A stretch of 64,000 bases of DNA from Sphingomonas sp. CL5.1 (lineage in GTDB: Bacteria; Pseudomonadota; Alphaproteobacteria; Sphingomonadales; Sphingomonadaceae). Location: positions 3,837,001-3,901,000 of the forward strand of contig NZ_CP050137.1 of the NCBI RefSeq assembly GCF_013344685.1, read 5' to 3'. This document shows, piece after piece, positions 7,831-15,548 of the stretch. A model generated the notes under the pieces. It did no database searches and was not told the origin of the DNA. It was given only the letters and a program-made list of their open reading frames with translations. A program made the translations under genes and the position numbers. Every line of letters starts with the position of its first letter. The stretch's first letter is position 1.

Positions 7831-8790
7831 GTGTCGCGTTTCCATGAGAATTTCCTGCTCAGCCGGCTGAAGCTGCGCCAGCTCAAGCTGCTCGCGGCGG
7901 TGGCGCAGGAGGGGAATATCCTGCGCGGGTCGCAGATCCTCAACATCGCCCAGCCGGCCGCGACCAAGAGCATCAAGGAGCTTGAGGAGGCGCTGGGCGT
8001 CCAGCTTTTCGAGCGTTCCTCGCGCGGGGTGACGCCGACGCTGTACGGCGATGTCATCATCAAGCACGCCAAGCTGATCCTCACCCAGCTCCGCCACGCT
8101 AGCGAGGAATTGCAGTCGATCGAATCCGGCCTGTCAGGCCGCGTGTTCGTCGGCACCCTGCTCGCCGCTTCCCCGACGCTGCTGCCGCGCAGCCTCGCGC
8201 TGCTGCGCGCGCGGCGGCCGGGGATCGCCGTCACGGTGATCGAGGGGACGATCGACAAGCTGATGCCCGCGCTGCGCACCGGCGACCTCGACGTGGTGCT
8301 CGGCCGCCTGCCCGACTTCCGCGAGCGCGAGGGGCTGGAGCAGGAGGTGCTCTACGACGAGCCGATCGCGATCGTCGCGCGCGAGGGGCATCCGCTGGCG
8401 GGAAAGCGCGCGCTGGCGCTGGCCGACCTCGCCGACCAGTCGTGGATTCTCCCGCCGCCGGAAACCTCGCTGCGCCGGCAGCTCATGTTCGCCTTCCGCC
8501 GCGCCGGGATCGAGCCGCCGGTGGACGCGATCGAATCCGTCTCGATCCTCACCAACCATTCGCTGCTGCTGGAGACGGACCTGCTCGCCGCCATCCCCTA
8601 TCAGGTGGCGACGGTGCAGCCGGGGCTGGCGATCCTGCCGATCAGCATGGAGGCGACCGCCTCGCGCATCGGGGCGACGACGCGGGCCAGCGTCACGCCG
8701 TCCGCCGCCGTATCGTGCTTCATGGACATGGTGCGCGAGGTGGCGGCGACGATCCGCGCCGACATGCCCTCAGCCGAGGGTGGAGGCTGA
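7831..8790 (+). CDS. LysR-family transcriptional regulator
   Basis: A 319-residue regulator with an N-terminal winged helix-turn-helix (about residues 14-72, with QPAATKSIKELEEALGVQLFERSSRG) and a periplasmic-binding-like effector domain from about 100. The GTG start follows GGGGGAGGG; the ATG ten bases upstream is in another frame and stops after eight codons. It is the only dedicated regulator gene inside the 0-15 kb cluster and is divergent from the ACMSD-like gene, so it is the best candidate to bind the four dyads. Its last 21 bp overlap the convergent permease gene. Confidence 0.92.
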   Translation: MSRFHENFLLSRLKLRQLKLLAAVAQEGNILRGSQILNIAQPAATKSIKELEEALGVQLFERSSRGVTPTLYGDVIIKHAKLILTQLRHASEELQSIESGLSGRVFVGTLLAASPTLLPRSLALLRARRPGIAVTVIEGTIDKLMPALRTGDLDVVLGRLPDFREREGLEQEVLYDEPIAIVAREGHPLAGKRALALADLADQSWILPPPETSLRRQLMFAFRRAGIEPPVDAIESVSILTNHSLLLETDLLAAIPYQVATVQPGLAILPISMEATASRIGATTRASVTPSAAVSCFMDMVREVAATIRADMPSAEGGG

Positions 8791-10179
8791 CGCCGCCGCC
8801 CGCCCGCGCCGCGCGGCCCACAACCGATAGACGATCGCGACGAACACGCACCAGGGCGCGCCGGCCAGCACCGCCACGTCCCAGAAGTCGCGATCGAACG
8901 CCATCGTCGCGGTGATCGCGGCGAGCAACCCCAGCCCGAGTATCTGCGCCGCCGGGAAGAACGGCATCCTGACCGGCAGCGCGGCCGCGGCGTGGCGGCG
9001 GCGGAACACGATATGGCTGGCAAGGATGCTCGCCCAGGTGAGGATGCCGCCGAACAGCGCGATGCCGAACAGGTAATTGTATGCGAGCGGCGTCAGCATC
9101 GCGAGCGATCCCGCCAGCAGCACGCACGCGCCCGACAGCAATGTCGCGGCCAGCGGCACGCCGCCCGCGCTGAGCTTGCCGAACAATGCCGGCGCATAGC
9201 CGCCGCGCGACAGCGAGAACAGCATCCGCGAGGCGAGATAGAGGCTGGTGTTCATCGCCGACAGCGCGGCGATGGCGACGACGAAATTCATCGCATCGGC
9301 GGCATAGGGGATGCCCGCCGCGCCGAACATGCGGACGAACGGGCTTTGCGTCACCACCTTCGCCCCGGCCTCGGTCCATGGCATGAAGGCGAGGATGATG
9401 AACAGGGCGAGGATGTAGAACAGGAACAGCCGCGCCGCCATCGTGCGCAGCGCGGCGGGGATCGCCTCGCGCGGGTTCTCCGCCTCGCCGGCGGTGGCGA
9501 CCACGAACTCCAGCCCGAGGAACGAGAACAGCGCCATCAGCACGCCCATCCACACGCCGCCGAAGCCGTTCGGCATGAAGCCGCCGGGCAGGCCGATGAC
9601 GTTGTGCAACCCGGTCGACGGCCCGGTGAGGCCGAGGATGCGGCTGCCCCCGACGATGATGAACAGCATGATCGCCGTCACCTTGATGACGGTCAGCCAA
9701 TATTCGACCGAGGCGAAATTGCGCACCGGCCGCGAGTTGAGCCAGATCAGCGCGCCCGAGAAGCCGATCGCCGACAGCCACACCGGCACCTCCGGGAACC
9801 AGAAGCGCATATAGGTGCCGATCGCGATCGCCTCGCTGCCGATCAGCAGCACCTGCTGGATCCAGTAGGTGTAGCGGATCAGGAAGCCCGCGAACGGGCC
9901 GAGATAGATTTCGGCATAGGTGCCGAACGACCCCGCCGTGGGATGCACCACCGCCATCTCGGACAGGCTGAACACCATGATGACCGCGATCAGCGCGGCG
10001 ATCAGGTAGCTCAGCAGCACCGCCGGGCCGGCATAGCCGATCGCGATGCCGCTGCCCATGAACAGGCCGGTGCCGATCGCGCCGCCCAGCCCGATCATCG
10101 TGATCTGCCGCTTGCCCAGCGTGCGGTGCAGCCCGCCCTCGCGCGCGATCGCTTCGTTGTCGGAAGGGCCGGCCGTCAC
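8770..10179 (-). CDS. amino acid permease, APC superfamily
   Basis: A 469-residue inner-membrane transporter with about 12 hydrophobic helices. The first helix carries the APC signature GLGGAIGTGLFMGSG. Members import aromatic, basic or other amino acids with protons. The GTG start overlaps the kynureninase stop (GTGA), and it is the last gene of the TPP enzyme-ALDH-kynureninase operon. Linkage to kynureninase suggests uptake of kynurenine, tryptophan or a related amino acid, as inference. Its 3' end overlaps the convergent LysR gene by 21 bp. Confidence 0.9.
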   Translation of the reverse strand: MTAGPSDNEAIAREGGLHRTLGKRQITMIGLGGAIGTGLFMGSGIAIGYAGPAVLLSYLIAALIAVIMVFSLSEMAVVHPTAGSFGTYAEIYLGPFAGFLIRYTYWIQQVLLIGSEAIAIGTYMRFWFPEVPVWLSAIGFSGALIWLNSRPVRNFASVEYWLTVIKVTAIMLFIIVGGSRILGLTGPSTGLHNVIGLPGGFMPNGFGGVWMGVLMALFSFLGLEFVVATAGEAENPREAIPAALRTMAARLFLFYILALFIILAFMPWTEAGAKVVTQSPFVRMFGAAGIPYAADAMNFVVAIAALSAMNTSLYLASRMLFSLSRGGYAPALFGKLSAGGVPLAATLLSGACVLLAGSLAMLTPLAYNYLFGIALFGGILTWASILASHIVFRRRHAAAALPVRMPFFPAAQILGLGLLAAITATMAFDRDFWDVAVLAGAPWCVFVAIVYRLWAARRGRAAASASTLG

Positions 10180-11429
10180 GTCACCGCCTCGCGCTCGGCA
10201 TAGCGCGGATCGCGCCACGCGCCGCTGTCCATCACGTCGGCGAGCACGTCCACCGCGTCCCACACGTCGGCATGGCGCACGTAGAGCGGCGTGAAGCCGA
10301 AGCGGACGATATCGGGCGCGCGGAAATCGCCGATCACCCCGCGATCGATCAACGCACGCATGATCTCATAGCCGTTCGCATGGGTGAAGGAGACCTGGCT
10401 GCCCCGCTCCGCCGCGTCGCGCGGCGAGGCGAGCGCGAAGCCGTGGCGGCCGCAGCGCTGCTCGACCAGCGCGATGAACGTCTCGGTCAGCGCGACCGAC
10501 TTGGCGCGGAGCTGCGTCATGTCGGCGGCGCGCATCAGCTCCAGCCCGACGCCGGTCAGCGACAGGCTGACGATCGGCTGCGTGCCGGTGAGGAACTGGC
10601 GGATGTCGGGCGCTGGGGTATAGCCGGGATCGAAGGCGAAGGGCGCGTCATGCCCCCACCAGCCGGTGATCGGCTGCCGCGCCGCGCCCAGATGCCGCTT
10701 CGCCACGAACAGGAAGCCGGGCGAGCCGGGGCCGCCGTTGAGATATTTGTACGTGCACCCCACCGCCAGATCGACGCCGCAGCCGTTGAGGTCCACCGGC
10801 ATCGCGCCCGCGCTGTGGCACAGGTCCCAGATCGCCAGCGCGCCCGCTTCGTGCGCCTTGGCGGTAAGGGCCGCCATGTCGTTGATATGCCCGGTCTTGT
10901 AATGGACGTGGGTGATGCAGATCGCCAGCGTGTCGGCGTCGATCGCATCGGCGATCTCGTGCCGCTCGCGCAGCACCACCTCCAGCCCGCGCGCCTTCGC
11001 GACGCCCTGCGCGACATAATTGTCCGTGGGGAAGTTGCTGCCCTCCAGGATGATCCTGCGCCGGCCGGGGCGCATGTCGGCGGCGGCCCACAACAGCTTG
11101 AACAGGTTCACGCTGACCGAATCCGTCACGATCACCTCGCCCGCGTCCGCCCCGATCAGCGGCGCGAGCATGTCGCCCAGCGTCACCGGCAGATCGAACC
11201 AGCCGGCGCTGTTCCAGCTACGGATCAGGTCGCCGCCCCATTCGCGCTCCACGACATGCGCGACGTGCGCGGGCGCGGCGTTGGCCATCGCGCCGAGCGA
11301 ATTGCCGTCGAGGTAGATCAACCCGTCGGGGATGAGGAAGGCATCGCGGAAATGACCCAGCGGGTCGCCGCGATCCTGCTCCACGCACCATTCGCGCGTG
11401 ATCGTTCCACCCTGTTCTTCAAGCCGCAT
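10176..11429 (-). CDS. kynU: kynureninase
   Basis: A 417-residue PLP enzyme of the kynureninase family. Lys228 in CTYKYLNGGPGSP is the Schiff-base lysine, and Asp202 in WDLCHSAGA faces the pyridine nitrogen. Length and motifs match bacterial KynU, which cleaves kynurenine to anthranilate and alanine, or 3-hydroxykynurenine to 3-hydroxyanthranilate. The ATG at 11429 gives an 11-bp overlap with the aldehyde dehydrogenase gene; an open extension upstream would run into that gene. No tryptophan dioxygenase, formamidase or kynurenine monooxygenase gene is in the window, so the substrate must come from outside or from genes elsewhere. Confidence 0.93.
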   Translation of the reverse strand: MRLEEQGGTITREWCVEQDRGDPLGHFRDAFLIPDGLIYLDGNSLGAMANAAPAHVAHVVEREWGGDLIRSWNSAGWFDLPVTLGDMLAPLIGADAGEVIVTDSVSVNLFKLLWAAADMRPGRRRIILEGSNFPTDNYVAQGVAKARGLEVVLRERHEIADAIDADTLAICITHVHYKTGHINDMAALTAKAHEAGALAIWDLCHSAGAMPVDLNGCGVDLAVGCTYKYLNGGPGSPGFLFVAKRHLGAARQPITGWWGHDAPFAFDPGYTPAPDIRQFLTGTQPIVSLSLTGVGLELMRAADMTQLRAKSVALTETFIALVEQRCGRHGFALASPRDAAERGSQVSFTHANGYEIMRALIDRGVIGDFRAPDIVRFGFTPLYVRHADVWDAVDVLADVMDSGAWRDPRYAEREAVT

Positions 11430-12858
11430 TGAAACACACCGTTTTTGTCTGAGACATTTCGCGGATAGCGAAGCGCACGCCTTCGCGCCCCATATTCCCG
11501 CCCTTCGCCCCGCCGAAAGGCATCGCATCGAGCCGATAGTCGGTCGAATCGTTGACCATCACCCCCGCCGCCTCCAGCCGCCGCGCGGCGTGAAGCGCGT
11601 CGCGCAGGCTTTCGGTGAAGATCGCCGCGTGGATCGCGTGATGCGGCGCATTGGCGCGCGCGATCGCGTCGTCGAGATCGGTGAAGGGGAACAGGCTGAC
11701 GACCGGGCCGAACGCCTCCTCGCACACCAAAGCGGCGGTGTCGGGCGCGTTCTCGATCACGGTCGGCGCGAACAGGGCGCCGTCGCGCGTGCCGCCGGCC
11801 AGCACCCGCGCGCCGGCCGCCCGCGCCTCCTCGACGCGGCGTTCGAGCCGCGCCGCCTCCGCCACGCCGATCATCGGGCCGATCCGCGTTCCCGGCAGCG
11901 CCGGATCGCCGACCGCCAGCGCCCCGGTCGCGGCGACGAAGCGTGCGCGGAAATCGTCATAGCGATCGGCGTGGACGTAGATGCGCTGCACCCCGATGCA
12001 ATTCTGCCCCGCCGCCGAGAAGGCGCCGGAAACGCAGGCCGCCGCCGCCTTGTCGAGATCGGCGTCGGCGGCGACGATCACCGGGGAATTGGCGCCAAGC
12101 TCCATCGCCAGCCGCTTCGCCCCCGCGACGGTGGCGATCCGCTCGCCGGTGCGCGCGCCGCCGGTGAAGGACACCATCGCCACGCCGGGATGCGCGACGA
12201 GCGTGTCGCCGAACACCTCGCCGCGCCCGGTGAGCAGGTTGAGCGCCTCCGCCGGCAGCCCCGCCTCCAGCAGCAGCGCGGCGAGCATCACGCCGACGAA
12301 CGGCGCCTGCTCGGCCGGCTTCAGGATCACCGCATTGCCCGCCGCGAAGGCCGGGCCGAGCTTGTGGCAGATGAGGTTGAGCGGATCGTTGAACGGCGTG
12401 ATCGCGGCGATCACCCCGACCGGCTCGTAAAGCCAGAAGCCGCTGCGCCCTTCCCCGCCCGGCACGCTGTCGAATGCGAGCGTCTCGCCCGCCAGCCGCA
12501 CCGCCTCCTCGGCGGAGAGGCGCAGGGTGTTGACCGCGCGCGCCACCTCGCGCGTGGCATGGGCGATCGGCTTGCCGGTCTCCGCCGTGATCGCCCGCGC
12601 GAACCGCGCCGCGTCGCGCGCCAGCGCGTCGGCGGCGCGGTGGAGGATCGCGGAGCGCGCGCCGCTGCCCAGCGCCCGCATCGCCGCCGCCCCGCGCGTC
12701 GCGCTCTTCACCGCCGCCAGCGCGTCCGGCACGTCGGCGCAGGCGGCGCGGCCGATCGGCGCGCCGGTGAAGGGGTTGGCGATCGCCATCGTCTCCGCCG
12801 CCGCGCGCCATTCGCCGCCGATCAGCAGGGTGCGCGCATCCGCCCCCATGGCGCTCAC
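11419..12858 (-). CDS. NAD(P)-dependent aldehyde dehydrogenase
   Basis: A 479-residue ALDH-superfamily enzyme with catalytic Cys287 (AAGQNCIGVQR), general base Glu253 (AMELGAN) and the GxxxxG coenzyme loop (FTGGARTG). It resembles the lactaldehyde/succinate-semialdehyde/GapN-like branch more than classical 2-hydroxymuconate-semialdehyde dehydrogenases. It probably oxidises the aldehyde made by the upstream TPP enzyme. A role as 2-aminomuconate-semialdehyde dehydrogenase after ACMSD is the alternative. GTG 12858 overlaps the TPP gene stop (GTGA); ATG 12849 is also possible. Confidence 0.9.
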   Translation of the reverse strand: MSAMGADARTLLIGGEWRAAAETMAIANPFTGAPIGRAACADVPDALAAVKSATRGAAAMRALGSGARSAILHRAADALARDAARFARAITAETGKPIAHATREVARAVNTLRLSAEEAVRLAGETLAFDSVPGGEGRSGFWLYEPVGVIAAITPFNDPLNLICHKLGPAFAAGNAVILKPAEQAPFVGVMLAALLLEAGLPAEALNLLTGRGEVFGDTLVAHPGVAMVSFTGGARTGERIATVAGAKRLAMELGANSPVIVAADADLDKAAAACVSGAFSAAGQNCIGVQRIYVHADRYDDFRARFVAATGALAVGDPALPGTRIGPMIGVAEAARLERRVEEARAAGARVLAGGTRDGALFAPTVIENAPDTAALVCEEAFGPVVSLFPFTDLDDAIARANAPHHAIHAAIFTESLRDALHAARRLEAAGVMVNDSTDYRLDAMPFGGAKGGNMGREGVRFAIREMSQTKTVCFNAA

Positions 12859-14480
12859 GGCTTGTCCTTGCGCAGCACCAGCCCGTCATATTCGCGGCTG
12901 TCGACCAGCGCCTCCACGATGCGCGGCCCGTCCGCCGCGAACGCCTCCACCAGCGCGGCGCGCAGCGCCTCGGGCGTCGCGGCGGTGGTGACGGGCACGC
13001 CGAACAGCGACGGGCCGCCGATCGTCCCCTCCTCGCGCACCGGCGTGCCGTAGATCGGGTTCTGCTTGCGCTGCTGCTTGATGCGGATCAGCGCGAGGTC
13101 GTTGTCGGTCAGCACCAGCACGACGATCGGCAATTTCTCGCGCACCGCCGTCGCCAACTCGCCCACCGTCATAAGGAAGCCGCCGTCGCCGACCACCGCG
13201 CAGACCTTCTGCTCCGGCCGGCACAGCTTCGCGGCGATCGCGGCGGGCAGGCCGAAGCCCATCGCCGACCAGCCGTTGGTCATGATCTGGAGGCCCGGCG
13301 CGGGGGTCGGCCATTTCTGCCCGATCAGATGGGTGTGCGCGCCGACGTCGCAGGTCATGATCCCGTCCTCGGGCAGCACGTCGCGCAGCACCTCCAGCGC
13401 GGCGCACGGCCCCATCCGGCCGGCCTGCGGGCGCATCCGCTGGAACATCGCCGCCTTGCGCGCCGCGACCGCGTCCAGCGCCCAATCCTTGCGCGGGGCC
13501 TGCACCGCCTCCAGCGCGGCGAGGCCGGCGGCGATGTCGCCGACCACCTCCGCCACCACCGGATGCCGCGCGCGATCCACGTCCACCGGCGCCACGTCCA
13601 CGCTGGCGAGCGGCAGGCCGTCGCGCATCCACGATTCGTAGTTGAACTCGACCGGGTCGTAGCCGATCGCCACCACCAGATCGGCCTCGGCATGGGTCTT
13701 GCCGACCTCGTCGCTCAGCGCGTGGAACAGCACGCCGGCGTAGCTGGCATGGCTCTCCGGCAGCATCCCCTTGGCCATCGGCGTCAGCACCACGGGCAGC
13801 GCGAACCGTTCGGCGAGCGCGGCGATCCGCCCCTCGATCCCCAGCCGGGTCGCGCTCAGGCCGACCGCCAGCACCGGCTTCCTCGCCGCGCGGAACGCCG
13901 CGACCAGCGCATCGAGCTGCGCGGCATCGGGCGCGGGCGGCGTGGGGGCGACCGCCGCCGCCCCCTCCCCGCCCGCGATCTCCGCGCTCAGCCCGACCGG
14001 CAGGCCGACATGCACCGGCCCGGCCCGGCCCTCCAGCGCCACCGCCGCCGCATCGGCGAGGATCGCGTCCATGTTCGCCGCGTCGAGCCGCACCGTCTTC
14101 TTGGTGATCGGGGCGAACAGCGCCTGATGGTCGATCCCCATCTGCGTCACCCGGCCGCGCATCGCCGCCGGCATCTCGTCGGTCAGCGCGATCATCGGCG
14201 AGCGATCGAGCAACGCGCCACCCACGCCGGTCGAAAGGTTGGTCGCGCCCGGCCCGAACGTGCCGAAGCACACGCCCGGCGCGCCGGTCAGCCGGCCGCA
14301 CACATCGGCCATGAAGCTCGCCCCGCCCTCGTGGCTGGTCAGCACGAAATCGATCCCGTCGGTCTCGCGCAGCGCCTCCATGTAATCGACCCAGCCGCCG
14401 CTCGGCACGCCGAAGACATGGCGCACGCCCATGTCGCGCAACCCGCGCACCAGTCTTAGCGCAACCGTCTCGCCGCTCAT
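12855..14480 (-). CDS. thiamine diphosphate-dependent enzyme, acetolactate synthase/2-oxoacid decarboxylase-like
   Basis: A 541-residue protein with the three-domain POX/ALS layout. The cofactor-activating Glu51 lies in LTSHEGGASFM, the central Rossmann-like domain is near 190-330, and the TPP/metal motif GDG...TDND is near 430-455. Active-site variety in this family prevents naming the substrate: 2-oxoacid decarboxylase or carboligase are both possible. A strong Shine-Dalgarno GGAGG sits before ATG 14480. It is first in its operon, with dyad copy B upstream. Partnership with the aldehyde dehydrogenase suggests 2-oxoacid to aldehyde to acid. Confidence 0.85.
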   Translation of the reverse strand: MSGETVALRLVRGLRDMGVRHVFGVPSGGWVDYMEALRETDGIDFVLTSHEGGASFMADVCGRLTGAPGVCFGTFGPGATNLSTGVGGALLDRSPMIALTDEMPAAMRGRVTQMGIDHQALFAPITKKTVRLDAANMDAILADAAAVALEGRAGPVHVGLPVGLSAEIAGGEGAAAVAPTPPAPDAAQLDALVAAFRAARKPVLAVGLSATRLGIEGRIAALAERFALPVVLTPMAKGMLPESHASYAGVLFHALSDEVGKTHAEADLVVAIGYDPVEFNYESWMRDGLPLASVDVAPVDVDRARHPVVAEVVGDIAAGLAALEAVQAPRKDWALDAVAARKAAMFQRMRPQAGRMGPCAALEVLRDVLPEDGIMTCDVGAHTHLIGQKWPTPAPGLQIMTNGWSAMGFGLPAAIAAKLCRPEQKVCAVVGDGGFLMTVGELATAVREKLPIVVLVLTDNDLALIRIKQQRKQNPIYGTPVREEGTIGGPSLFGVPVTTAATPEALRAALVEAFAADGPRIVEALVDSREYDGLVLRKDKP

Positions 14481-14534
14481 CACCCCTCCAGCATCCTGTG
14501 GCGATGCCGCGCTAGCCGCTCCGGCGCGCCGGCG

Positions 14535-14576
14535 AAAATACCTCTCTCCCATCGCCCTATGACAATTCGATTATAG
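14535..14576 (-). promoter_or_regulatory. promoter of the TPP-ALDH-kynU operon with dyad operator, copy B
   Basis: CTATGACAATTCGATTATAG (14557-14576) is the best palindrome of the four copies. On the minus strand TATTTT (14540-14535) follows after exactly 16 bp, as in copy A. The similarity between A and B continues beyond the dyad (GGCG..GGGAGA). An alternative reading is that CTATAAT inside the dyad is itself the -10, in which case binding would repress. Confidence 0.55.
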
Positions 14577-14683
14577 TGGCGCGCCCGCTGCGCCGCGCCG
14601 CGACATGGCATATCGTTGCGGTGAGGGAACAGACTCCCCTTCGCGGAATTGAAGCTGCATCCTCCACTCAAGGGAGTCCCTTG

Positions 14684-15547
14684 ATGCCCGCACGCGCTTA
14701 TTGGCAGGGCCAGATTCGCCTGGCGCTCGTTTCGATCCCGGTGGAGATCTATTCCGCCACGAGGAGCGGCGCGACCGTCTCGTTCCGCCAGATCCACGAG
14801 CCGTCCGGCAAGCGCGTGCATTACGAGAAGGTGGTGGACGGCATCGGCCCGGTCGATCCCGACGAGATCATGAAGGGGTTCGAGATTTCGAAAGGCGAAT
14901 ATGTGCTGCTCGACGACGAGGAGATCGCCGGGGTGAAGCTGGAGAGCAAGCGCACGCTGGAGCTGACCCAGTTCGTCGACATGACCGAGATCGACGCCAT
15001 CTATTACGACCGCCCTTATTATGTCGTCCCCGCCGACGATCTGGCCGACGAGGCGTTCGTCGTGCTGCGCGAGGCGCTGCGCCGCGCGAAGAAGGTCGGG
15101 CTGGGGCAGCTCGCGCTGCGCGGGCGCGAATATGTCGTCGCGCTGAAGCCGTGCGGGCGCGGCATGGTGCTGGAGACGTTGCGCTACGCCGACGAGGTGA
15201 ACAAGGCGGCGGGCTTCTTCCGCGACATCCCCGATGCGAAGCCGGACGAGGACCTGCTCGATCTCGCCACCACGCTGATCGAGAAGAAGACCGGCAGGTT
15301 CGACGCCTCCGAATTCCACGACCGCTATGTCGACGCGCTGCGCGAGCTGATCGCGCGCAAGCGCAAGTCGAAGAGCGGCAAGGTCGCGCTCGACGAGGAG
15401 GAGCGCGCGCCCGCGCGCGGATCGAACGTCGTCGACCTGATGGCCGCGCTCAAGAAATCGCTCGACCGGCCGGCTTCGGCGCCGAAGCCGGCGGCGGCGC
15501 CGAAGCCGGCCGCGAAGAAGCCCGCCACCCGCCGCAAGAGCGCCTGA
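14684..15547 (+). CDS. ku: Ku protein (non-homologous end joining)
   Basis: A 287-residue prokaryotic Ku. The N-terminal MPARAYWQGQIRLALVSIPVEIYSAT and the beta-barrel core are typical, with a Lys/Pro/Ala-rich basic tail from about 255. Ku forms a homodimer ring on DNA double-strand ends and recruits LigD. AGGGAG lies 8 nt before the ATG. It is followed after a single base by the ligase gene, an operon arrangement common in NHEJ-positive alphaproteobacteria. Confidence 0.96.
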   Translation: MPARAYWQGQIRLALVSIPVEIYSATRSGATVSFRQIHEPSGKRVHYEKVVDGIGPVDPDEIMKGFEISKGEYVLLDDEEIAGVKLESKRTLELTQFVDMTEIDAIYYDRPYYVVPADDLADEAFVVLREALRRAKKVGLGQLALRGREYVVALKPCGRGMVLETLRYADEVNKAAGFFRDIPDAKPDEDLLDLATTLIEKKTGRFDASEFHDRYVDALRELIARKRKSKSGKVALDEEERAPARGSNVVDLMAALKKSLDRPASAPKPAAAPKPAAKKPATRRKSA

Positions 15548-15548
15548 C

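Noticed and set aside
7821..7847. ATG start for the LysR gene ten bases upstream
   Set aside because: It is in a different frame and reaches a stop after eight codons.
12855..14480. Sulfopyruvate decarboxylase or sulfoacetaldehyde acetyltransferase for a taurine-type pathway
   Set aside because: The ABC transporter and ALDH superficially suggest sulfonates, but no other sulfonate gene is present and the TPP enzyme lacks features I can tie to Xsc; the kynureninase/ACMSD context fits better.
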